Below are positions 1 to 6,082 of a stretch of DNA of 6,683 nucleotides, one piece after another (position 1 is the first letter of the stretch; the number at the start of each line of letters is the position of its first letter). The notes below the pieces were generated by a model. That model had not been told where the DNA came from, ran no database searches, and was given only the letters and a program-made list of their open reading frames with translations. A program made the translations under genes and the position numbers. The DNA lies in the NCBI GenBank assembly GCA_025358395.1, contig JANYJT010000110.1, positions 1 through 6,683 on the forward strand. The letters are read 5' to 3'. This stretch comes from Bacteroidia bacterium. GTDB lineage: Bacteria; Bacteroidota; Bacteroidia; Bacteroidales; Prolixibacteraceae.

Positions 1-612
1 TCCGAAAATCAAAATGGTGAGCATCGTATAATAGGTGATCTGAAGATGGTTGGCATAGATTTGAAGTGCCAGAAAAAGCGCAAAAAAAGCACTTCCTATC
101 CATAGATTTTTTTTCCAGGCATGGTAAAGCGCCCCGATCATCGGAGCCATATAGCCAATGGCAATTGCTTTGGTGTTATGACCCGCCGTGATGATGATAA
201 AATCGTATGATGTGAAGCCAAAGGCTATGGCCCCAACCAAACTGATCCATGGATTAAGTCCGAAGAGGAGCAATGCGATGTAAAATCCTATCAGGTATAG
301 AAATACAAAACTGATGGGTCTCCAATCAAACAGCGTCGTGAGTGAGTATATAGGGGATAACATCGAATAGGTCGGCAATCCAATCAGGTAGGCAGGCATC
401 CCGCCAAACATTGAATTGGTCCACAAGGCAAGATCTGAATTGGTTTTATTGTAGTCTATGATTTCTTTTGCCATACCAGTTGCCGTATTGGTATCGTGCT
501 GGTTAAGTTTATTCCCTTCAAGCTGTGGAGAGAAATATATTGCCGGAAGAATGAGAAACAATAAAATAGCCGTGAAATGCGGAAGCGCTTTTTTGAAAAG
601 TAAGTTGTCCAT
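1..612 (-). CDS. YfhO-family multi-pass membrane protein, N-terminal part (runs off the left edge)
   Basis: The first 204 residues of a large integral membrane protein are visible, reading from an ATG at 612 to the window edge with no stop. A short N-terminal stretch leads into a first membrane segment (about residues 11-28), then a loop with QHDTNTATGMAKE (38-50) and WTNSMFGGMPAY (64-75). Further hydrophobic segments lie near 100-118, 121-140 and 170-186, with AGHNTKAIAIGYMAP (143-157) and ANHLQITYY (187-195) between or after them. These loop motifs match my memory of the YfhO-family proteins of Bacteroidota, usually 800 residues or more, which resemble GT-C glycosyltransferases; Bacillus YfhO is linked to glycosylation of lipoteichoic acid. 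The role in Bacteroidota is not established. Glycan modification here is only an inference from the neighbours. The ATG is preceded by an A-rich leader without a Shine-Dalgarno sequence. It is codirectional with the FkbM gene, 51 bases downstream of it. Confidence 0.85.
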   Translation of the reverse strand, partial: MDNLLFKKALPHFTAILLFLILPAIYFSPQLEGNKLNQHDTNTATGMAKEIIDYNKTNSDLALWTNSMFGGMPAYLIGLPTYSMLSPIYSLTTLFDWRPISFVFLYLIGFYIALLLFGLNPWISLVGAIAFGFTSYDFIIITAGHNTKAIAIGYMAPMIGALYHAWKKNLWIGSAFFALFLALQIYANHLQITYYTMLTILIFG

Positions 613-637
613 GTTTTGGGATTTTTTTTAACCCTGA

Positions 638-653
638 CAGTTAAATATAACTG
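638..653. repeat. Small perfect inverted repeat and near-match -7 box before the YfhO gene
   Basis: In the 51-base gap between the FkbM gene and the YfhO-family gene, CAGTTA and TAACTG form a perfect 6-bp inverted repeat around a 4-base centre. On the minus strand the same bases include TATATTTA (649 down to 642), seven of eight matches to the Bacteroidota -7 consensus TAnnTTTG. That would place a transcript start about 20-25 bases before the YfhO ATG. No -33 TTG element sits at the expected distance upstream. No T-run follows on the minus strand, so it is a poor intrinsic terminator for the FkbM gene. It may be a weak promoter, an operator or chance. Confidence 0.25.
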
Positions 654-663
654 AGCGAATTTA

Positions 664-1587
664 TTAATCTTTAATAGTATAAAAAAACTTTTTCTGTGCC
701 CGGATGAGTGCTTTTCTGAATGAAGGTTCTTCATTGCGTTGAAAATAGATAAGATAGCCCTCGGATACTTCGCAGAAAAATCCCAATGACTTTAAGGTTG
801 CTAAAATTTCTTCGCAATCATTGGGATGATGATAGGTACAGACATTCATTTTGATCGGATTTCCAGAGGCAAACAATTGCTTCATACCAGAAATAGCCTT
901 CTGTTCAAATCCTTCAATATCAAGTTTGATAAAATAATTGCATCCACTTTCCGGAACCAAAAATGAATCTATAGTGGTTGTTGAAGGACTGGCTTCATCC
1001 GATAAATATTTCTCAATAAAAAATACTTTCTCTTTCCAGGGACCGAAAGTAAGTTTTAGGGCTTCCATCCAGGAAGAATTGCACTCTATGAGGTACAATT
1101 TCCTGGCCTTTTCGACCACTGACAGTGCAAAATTTCCCTCTGCCACACCAGCATCCACTACTATACTATCGGGTTCCAACTGGAAATTTTCCGTCAGATA
1201 TCTATGAGGTGAGAGCTGATCCTGTTCTTTAGAGATGCTCCGGATAGTCCAGATAACATGGGTATGTGTGAAATGTTTTGGGAAATACATCTTTTTACCT
1301 TCAAAGAGGGTATAAAAGCACCCCTGCCTTTCGTCGCGAATCACTTCAGGCATCAGGGTGTCATACTTTTTAGTCCATTTGTATGGAAAAGGTGTAAAGG
1401 GATTCTGGCTAAGGTATATTATTCCATGCTGTATTTCTATGGGCAATACTGACATTTCAACATTTTTGTATTGCTTCAGAAGAGCCTTTCGGCGTACCTT
1501 AAAGACTTTCGGTTCAAAAATTATGCGGATAAATGCAAGAAGAAAATCTGGTGTATTTGTTTGCCAAATTCGTTGAAAAGCATTCAT
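664..1587 (-). CDS. FkbM-family SAM-dependent methyltransferase
   Basis: A 307-residue protein with a C-terminal Rossmann-type methyltransferase domain of the FkbM family (Methyltransf_21). The SAM-binding motif I is VVDAGVAEGNF (143-153), followed by an acidic residue at the end of the second strand (E168 in LIECN). TTTIDSF (203-209) and the family signature KLDIEGFE (221-228) follow. FkbM proteins are O-methyltransferases; in polysaccharide clusters they are thought to methylate sugar hydroxyls, so a role in glycan methylation is inferred. Residues 1-130 are a less recognisable N-terminal part, and the C-terminus is basic (about 291-301). The protein should be cytoplasmic. Its ATG overlaps the flippase stop as ATGA, which indicates translational coupling and a shared transcript. 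No Shine-Dalgarno sequence is visible. The substrate cannot be told from sequence. Confidence 0.9.
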   Translation of the reverse strand: MNAFQRIWQTNTPDFLLAFIRIIFEPKVFKVRRKALLKQYKNVEMSVLPIEIQHGIIYLSQNPFTPFPYKWTKKYDTLMPEVIRDERQGCFYTLFEGKKMYFPKHFTHTHVIWTIRSISKEQDQLSPHRYLTENFQLEPDSIVVDAGVAEGNFALSVVEKARKLYLIECNSSWMEALKLTFGPWKEKVFFIEKYLSDEASPSTTTIDSFLVPESGCNYFIKLDIEGFEQKAISGMKQLFASGNPIKMNVCTYHHPNDCEEILATLKSLGFFCEVSEGYLIYFQRNEEPSFRKALIRAQKKFFYTIKD

Positions 1588-3065
1588 TGTTGAATATTTA
1601 ATGTTTTCAATAGATTTGAGAGGGTGAGTTTATGTATCATTATCTGCTTTAATTCCAGGAAGGCTTCTACCTTAAAAATAATTGAAAGTAATATAACCAT
1701 CACAGGAAAGAAGATGACTTGCATCGTTAATATGAGCAAATTGTTGCAATGAAACAGGAGATCCAGGCTCCAGGTTAAGAGTGCGCTGATTCCGGCAATG
1801 GTCAGTCCTGGTAATAGATAAATGCACTGCTTAAAAATAGATATACCAATTAATCTCTTGGAATACATGGCATTAATTAAAAAACTAATCCAGTAAAAGA
1901 TGACAATTCCTGCCAACAAAATTTTAATGCCATAAATGGCTCCCAGAAATAGTAACGGAGTGAAAAGGAGGTATTTAATAATTTCAGTTCTCAGAAATAA
2001 GTCAGAACGACCCTTGACCTTCATGATATTGTGATTGATGATGTGTAACGGCGTTATGGCATAAGCAAAGCAAAGGATTTGGAAATAGATGATTGAAGGA
2101 ATCCAAATTTTACCAAGCAAGATGGTTAAAAGTGGTCTTGCTACCGCCGCAAGGCCAAATAGGATGATAAATGACAAATACATGACTGTCTCAATCAGTT
2201 TTCTGACACTCTGACTTAATCTGGCATTATCATGCTGCATTTCTGCTAATACAGGATAGCTCACTTTGTTGGTGATTGAAGAGATTGAGGTAGCAGGCAT
2301 ATTGCTGTATTGCTCGGCATTTGTGTAATAACCAAGGGTCGAAACCGGATAATTCTTGCCGATGATCATGTTGTAGAAACTCTTATAAACAGCGGAAACC
2401 ATTGAGATCAGCAAAAGATTCGACCCAAACAGAAAATGTTCTTTTAAAATGACCTTGCTATACGTGAAGTTTGGTAACCATCGGTTGTAATACCATAGGA
2501 TTAAAGATCTGACAACCTGATTAACGATGACCCTCCAAACAAGACTCCATACTCCGAATCCATAAAGGGCCAATAGAATCGAGACGACACCTGCCACAAA
2601 TGTTCCAATGAAAGAAGATTTTGTAAGTGTTTTAAAATCAAGATTTTTAGTAATTATTGTCTGTTGGTTCAGGGTAAGTGAGCCGAAAATAATTGCCAGA
2701 GCGAGGACTCTTGTCAGGTTTATAAGTTCAGGTTTTTCGTAGAAATTGGCAATGAATGGTGCCAAAATCCAGATCCCAACAAAAGAGAAAACTCCAATTA
2801 TGATATTGACCCAAAATATGGTGTTGTAATCCAACTCAGTGCAATTCTGTTTGCGTATCAAAGCCTGGCTCAAGCCGCTGTCTACGAAGACCTGTGCGAT
2901 TGCGATGAATATGGTAACCATTCCCAGGAGTCCAAATTCGTTGGGAGTGAGTAAACGGGCCAGTACTACGCCATAAATGATGCCCTGTCCCTGGCTGAAC
3001 AGCATTTCCATGGAACTCCAGAAGAATCCATTGACAGTTTTTCGTTTTAAGCTACTGGCTCCCAT
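1584..3065 (-). CDS. Polysaccharide flippase, Wzx/WzxC-like (MOP superfamily)
   Basis: A 493-residue, strongly hydrophobic protein of the length usual for lipid-linked oligosaccharide flippases, with a dozen or so predicted membrane segments. The N-terminus has a short basic stretch and the pattern NGFFWSS (12-18). Family-typical stretches are LARLLTPNEFGLLGM (35-49), VDSGLSQALIRK (61-72), LGYYTNAEQYSNMP (244-257) and PVLAEMQ (271-277). These match the Polysacc_synt/WzxC branch of the MOP exporter superfamily (COG2244). It would move an undecaprenyl-linked oligosaccharide from the cytoplasmic to the periplasmic face of the inner membrane. The ATG at 3065 is the natural start, just before the conserved N-terminal region. 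It is divergent from the family 2 glycosyltransferase across 162 bases and its TGA overlaps the FkbM start by 4 bases. A teichuronic-type (TuaB-like) exporter is the nearest alternative label within the same superfamily. Confidence 0.93.
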   Translation of the reverse strand: MGASSLKRKTVNGFFWSSMEMLFSQGQGIIYGVVLARLLTPNEFGLLGMVTIFIAIAQVFVDSGLSQALIRKQNCTELDYNTIFWVNIIIGVFSFVGIWILAPFIANFYEKPELINLTRVLALAIIFGSLTLNQQTIITKNLDFKTLTKSSFIGTFVAGVVSILLALYGFGVWSLVWRVIVNQVVRSLILWYYNRWLPNFTYSKVILKEHFLFGSNLLLISMVSAVYKSFYNMIIGKNYPVSTLGYYTNAEQYSNMPATSISSITNKVSYPVLAEMQHDNARLSQSVRKLIETVMYLSFIILFGLAAVARPLLTILLGKIWIPSIIYFQILCFAYAITPLHIINHNIMKVKGRSDLFLRTEIIKYLLFTPLLFLGAIYGIKILLAGIVIFYWISFLINAMYSKRLIGISIFKQCIYLLPGLTIAGISALLTWSLDLLFHCNNLLILTMQVIFFPVMVILLSIIFKVEAFLELKQIMIHKLTLSNLLKTLNIQQ

Positions 3066-3113
3066 ATTGGGGAAGAGGGTGTTATATAATTTGGCTGAAA
3101 TTAAACAATTTTT

Positions 3114-3133
3114 ATCACAGCCAGTATTGTGAT
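3114..3133. repeat. Inverted repeat ATCACA-N8-TGTGAT in the divergent intergenic region
   Basis: Perfect 6-bp arms separated by 8 bases lie 49 bases upstream of the flippase ATG and 94 bases upstream of the glycosyltransferase ATG. The position between two divergent genes suits a regulator binding site. The arms are the outside-in version of the CRP-type half sites (TGTGA-N6-TCACA), so this is not a normal CRP site. A short hairpin in the flippase leader or chance is also possible. Confidence 0.25.
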
Positions 3134-3151
3134 TGACTTGTACTTCTGAAT

Positions 3152-3176
3152 ATGGATAATCAGCTCACATGGATAA
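3152..3176. repeat. Direct repeat ATGGATAA, two copies spaced 17 bases
   Basis: ATGGATAA occurs at 3152-3159 and again at 3169-3176, just upstream of the candidate -7 box at 3184. The copies are 17 bases apart start to start, so they are not exactly one or two helical turns apart. The second copy lies where a -10 to -35 region activator or repressor could act on the glycosyltransferase promoter. In an AT-rich intergenic stretch the repeat could be chance. Confidence 0.2.
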
Positions 3177-3183
3177 AAAACAC

Positions 3184-3191
3184 TAAATTTG
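3184..3191 (+). promoter_or_regulatory. Candidate Bacteroidota -7 promoter box (TAAATTTG) for the family 2 glycosyltransferase
   Basis: TAAATTTG is an exact match to the Bacteroidota -7 consensus TAnnTTTG. Transcription would begin near 3198, leaving a leader of about 30 bases before the ATG at 3228. No TTTG or TTG occurs 19-21 bases upstream, so the -33 element is missing or degenerate. If real, the box excludes the in-frame TTG at 3189 as a start because that codon would lie inside the promoter. Confidence 0.4.
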
Positions 3192-3227
3192 AAGCATCAT
3201 TGTATCAAAATTGTATTGCGCATAGAA

Positions 3228-4247
3228 ATGAATCATAATCTGCCACTTGTATCTGTTATATCACCCACTTATAACCATGAAAACTTCATTGCTGAATGCA
3301 TCGAATCAGTGATGGCTCAAACATACGAAAACTGGGAGATGCTTATCATCGACGATGGCAGCACAGATTCGTCCTATGCCATTGCCTGTGAATATGCCAG
3401 GAAGGATAAGCGGATAAAAATATTCACGAAGAAAAATGCCGGAATATTCAGGTTGGCGGAATCCTATAACTTTGCGCTGAGCCAATCCATGGGGAAATAT
3501 GTCTCCATTCTCGAATGTGACGATGTATGGTTACCGCGAAAGCTGGAAATCCAAGTCGGGGTACTTGAAGCCAATCCTGAAAGTCTTCTTTCGTGGGGCA
3601 AAGCCTACAAATCGACAGTGGATCTTTCTAATTACCATTACATCGCTCCGATCAATGAAGAAGATGAACCCATGTTTTTTAATAAGCCAACAGGGAACTT
3701 TCTGAAACCTTTTATCTTCAGGACCATTGTACCTGCCATGACAATTGTCATCAGACGGGATGCTCTGACGTCGATTGGGGGCTTTCTCCAGGGATTCAAC
3801 CTTCCACTGGTGGATATTCCAACGACATTGGAACTGCTGATGAAGGGAGAATTTGCCTATATAAATGAGCCATTGGGACATTGGAGGATCTCCCCCAACC
3901 AGGTTACCAAGACCTATACAGCAGAAATGATCTCTGGCCTTTACTCCCTGATTCAATCTGCCATGCAGAGATTCCCGCAAATATTCGAAGCAGCCGGGCT
4001 TTCAAAATCGGAGATAGACCTGCACTTCAGGAAACGGCTGGTCAAAGGGTATTCCAGCTCAGGCAGATACAAACTCATGCGTAAGGACTTTAGGGGAGCC
4101 CGAAAAGATTATCTGCGCTCGATCTTTCACTACGGTTTACTGGAGCCATTGTGGAAAGTACGGTCGCTGGTCGGATTCTTCTTTAGTTGGTTTAGGATGG
4201 ATATTGAATGGTTGGCCAAATTGATCGGCAATCCAACCTATAAATAA
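3228..4247 (+). CDS. Glycosyltransferase family 2 (GT-A fold)
   Basis: A 339-residue glycosyltransferase with an N-terminal GT-A domain. The sequence opens with LPLVSVISPTYN (5-16), the first strand of the family. The nucleotide-binding DDGSTD follows at 42-47 and the metal-binding DxD-type motif ECDDVW at 96-101. It would transfer a sugar from a nucleotide donor to a growing lipid-linked oligosaccharide at the cytoplasmic face of the inner membrane; donor and linkage cannot be read from the sequence. The C-terminal third (after about residue 220) is helical and basic, with aromatic, hydrophobic stretches near 310-332 that could contact the membrane. I chose the ATG at 3228 over an in-frame TTG at 3189, because the ATG sits directly before the conserved strand and the TTG lies in a candidate promoter box. 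It is the only plus-strand gene, divergent from the flippase and convergent with the next methyltransferase over 19 AT-rich bases without a clear terminator. In hand-counted sample lines it is about 45% GC, against about 37% for its two neighbours. Confidence 0.93.
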   Translation: MNHNLPLVSVISPTYNHENFIAECIESVMAQTYENWEMLIIDDGSTDSSYAIACEYARKDKRIKIFTKKNAGIFRLAESYNFALSQSMGKYVSILECDDVWLPRKLEIQVGVLEANPESLLSWGKAYKSTVDLSNYHYIAPINEEDEPMFFNKPTGNFLKPFIFRTIVPAMTIVIRRDALTSIGGFLQGFNLPLVDIPTTLELLMKGEFAYINEPLGHWRISPNQVTKTYTAEMISGLYSLIQSAMQRFPQIFEAAGLSKSEIDLHFRKRLVKGYSSSGRYKLMRKDFRGARKDYLRSIFHYGLLEPLWKVRSLVGFFFSWFRMDIEWLAKLIGNPTYK

Positions 4248-4266
4248 GTTATTGTAAACAAAATTG

Positions 4267-5049
4267 TTAGAGTGGTTTGGAATAGACCCCAACAATATAG
4301 CCGCTCCAATATTTCGAATTAATTCCTCTCAGGAAAGTCCTGCGAAGAGAAAATATCACAGTTAATACTTTCACCCAAAAGAGTAAAAATCTGTTCAATG
4401 TGTTATCGACATCAAGCTTTTTCATGATAAATGGTTCAAATCCTCCAATGTATCCCTTGAAAATCGTTTTTAACTTAAATTTATTTTCAAAGTCTTTCCA
4501 GTTATCGATGTTCATCGATTCCAGATTGTGCGTCTTGTCATGTGAGGGAGATAAGCGTTTCAGGAATATGTGATAGATCCCTGTCAGGTTGGGAACACCC
4601 AGCAGAAGAATACCTCCAGGCTTTAAAAGATCGAGATGTTTTTCTATCACATGATCGACATGATCGAAATGTTCAATGAATCCAAGAGAATAAACGATGT
4701 CGAATTGAAGCGTCTTATCCTTGACATTGAAGAGATCTTGTTCATGGATGTCAACATCAATTCCTTGTCTGTCAAACATCTCCTTGGTTTTTTCATTTCC
4801 GATTCGCGAATAATCCATCGAATGAACGTGGTAACCATGTTTTGTCGCAATGTATAACAGATATTCACCGGGAGCTCCGCCTATCTCAAGTATATGCAGC
4901 GAAGGGTCATCAGGCAGAAAAGCGTCAAATATCCGGTGTAATTCCTGGGCTAGAATACCAACTCTTCTTTTGGATTTTTTCTCCAGTCTTGTGGTCCAGT
5001 ATTCCTCCCAGAATTTTTGGCTGGTCAACTTATTGTCTCTATTCTTCAT
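4267..5049 (-). CDS. Class I SAM-dependent methyltransferase
   Basis: A 260-residue protein with a Rossmann-type methyltransferase core of the Methyltransf_11/23 kind. Motif I is LEIGGAPG (54-61), slightly unusual in having GGAPG where GCGxG is common. The acidic residue closing the second strand is D79 (SMDYS). The FDIVYSLGFIEHF segment (116-128) matches the post-motif region, and LLKPGGILLLGVPN (141-154) is the typical fifth-strand motif. The N-terminal FWEEYW (13-18) is common in cluster-borne methyltransferases. The C-terminal part (about 219-235) is hydrophobic and may contact the membrane or a partner. The substrate is unknown; methylation of a sugar in the polysaccharide is inferred from context. 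The start lies 12 bases after the stop of the upstream glycosyltransferase, so the two are very likely cotranscribed. No strong Shine-Dalgarno sequence is visible. Confidence 0.9.
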   Translation of the reverse strand: MKNRDNKLTSQKFWEEYWTTRLEKKSKRRVGILAQELHRIFDAFLPDDPSLHILEIGGAPGEYLLYIATKHGYHVHSMDYSRIGNEKTKEMFDRQGIDVDIHEQDLFNVKDKTLQFDIVYSLGFIEHFDHVDHVIEKHLDLLKPGGILLLGVPNLTGIYHIFLKRLSPSHDKTHNLESMNIDNWKDFENKFKLKTIFKGYIGGFEPFIMKKLDVDNTLNRFLLFWVKVLTVIFSLRRTFLRGINSKYWSGYIVGVYSKPL

Positions 5050-5061
5050 CTGGTTCCATTG

Positions 5062-6081
5062 TTATTTTTGAACCTCCTCCGACGCATTCAAAAATGTTAT
5101 AAATTTATCTTGCCTGATTTCAAGAGGGTACAAGGCCATTATTCTTGCTCTGGTAGCATCACGCAACATGAAGTTGTTATGGCTTTTACGAATAAATCCG
5201 ACAAGAATTTCAGGATCCCATTCATTTATTGTCAGGCCCGTATCTCCAATTGCAATCGAGACATCCCCTACATCTGTACCTACAGGAATACAACCACACA
5301 ACATGGCTTCGCAAAGGGCGTTAGGTAGTCCCTCGGAACGAGAAAGCTGGGCATAAAATGAGGCATTCCGGTAATATTGAGCCATTTGACTGAAATCAAC
5401 AGAAGGGAGTAAATGCATATTTGCCGGGATCGGTTCAAAAAAGTGCCTGACTGCTGTTGTGGCACCGATCACCTGAAATTCGAATTCTGGCAATTTCGCT
5501 GCCAAATCACGGAACCTGTCTAGCCCTTTGACCATCAACCTCTGGTAATTTTTTGTTCCAGAGACGGTTACTACGATTTTCGGCCGTTCGTATCCAGTGA
5601 AAATAAACTTTTCCGAGTCTTGTCTGGTTGGAATCACTTCTGCCTTCGCTTCCGGGTTAATTTCAAGTAATTTTCTTTTCAATGCCTCAGCTACAGGGAA
5701 ACACATTGTGGCAAGTTTGAGCGAATATCGAGTAAAGAAAGCCCTGACAGGATTACTCAACGCTCCATATTTGTAATCAGGCAAAGAAGAAACATCAAAC
5801 CCGCCAAGAACCACGAACGATTTTTTCCGTAATATCTTAGCAAAAAGTACTGGCAGCAGTGCGTGATAGTCACTGAACCAAATGAAAATGGAATCGTATT
5901 TAAATCCCTGAAAAATGAGAAATAGCAATTCTTTAAACAATTCCAAGCCTGTCTTAACCAACCCTTTCACTGGTTTAAACTGATATTTCTTCACATTGGC
6001 GAATGACGACAATATTTCAAAATCTGCGTTAACGAAGGTGGAATAGTCGATGTATATAAAGAGGATTGACTTCTTTTTCAT
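5062..6081 (-). CDS. Glycosyltransferase family 4-type (GT-B fold, Glycos_transf_1 domain)
   Basis: A 339-residue retaining-type glycosyltransferase, slightly short for the family. The N-terminal domain contains IWFSDYHALLPVLFAK (67-82) and GGFDVSSLPDYKYG (93-106), a pattern seen in cluster glycosyltransferases. The donor-binding C-terminal domain starts near 165, with VTVSGT (171-176), a VKGLD segment (184-188) holding the usual basic residue, and VIGATT (204-209). The E-x7-E motif is present as E250 and E258 within SRSEGLPNALCEAM, followed by GCIPVGTDVGD (263-274). It would act at the cytoplasmic side of the inner membrane, adding a sugar from a nucleotide donor to the lipid-linked intermediate; the specificity is not readable. 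Only one base separates its ATG from the stop of the upstream glycosyltransferase (TAA-A-ATG), and 12 bases separate it from the methyltransferase downstream, so all three form one transcription unit. Confidence 0.92.
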   Translation of the reverse strand: MKKKSILFIYIDYSTFVNADFEILSSFANVKKYQFKPVKGLVKTGLELFKELLFLIFQGFKYDSIFIWFSDYHALLPVLFAKILRKKSFVVLGGFDVSSLPDYKYGALSNPVRAFFTRYSLKLATMCFPVAEALKRKLLEINPEAKAEVIPTRQDSEKFIFTGYERPKIVVTVSGTKNYQRLMVKGLDRFRDLAAKLPEFEFQVIGATTAVRHFFEPIPANMHLLPSVDFSQMAQYYRNASFYAQLSRSEGLPNALCEAMLCGCIPVGTDVGDVSIAIGDTGLTINEWDPEILVGFIRKSHNNFMLRDATRARIMALYPLEIRQDKFITFLNASEEVQK

Positions 6082-6082
6082 T

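Noticed and set aside
638..653. Rho-independent terminator after the FkbM gene
   Set aside because: The 6-bp stem is AT-rich and on the minus strand it is followed by TCAGGG and an A-run, not a T-run.
456..734. 92-codon minus-strand open frame across the YfhO start and the FkbM end
   Set aside because: It overlaps two well-supported genes in another frame and its translation is low in complexity, rich in Phe, Lys and Ser, with no family motif.
938..1207. 89-codon plus-strand open frame inside the FkbM gene
   Set aside because: It is antisense to the conserved methyltransferase core, with no motif of its own.
3114..3133. CRP-type binding site
   Set aside because: The half sites are in the reverse order (ATCACA first, TGTGAT second) with an 8-base spacer, which does not fit TGTGA-N6-TCACA.
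3531..3980. 149-codon open frame on the minus strand opposite the family 2 glycosyltransferase
   Set aside because: It lies wholly within a gene with clear motifs on the other strand, and the translated sequence has no recognisable domain. It is best explained as a shadow frame.
3066..4266. Invertible (phase-variable) cassette around the plus-strand glycosyltransferase
   Set aside because: I could find no matching long inverted repeats in the two flanking gaps, and the right-hand gap is only 19 bases.
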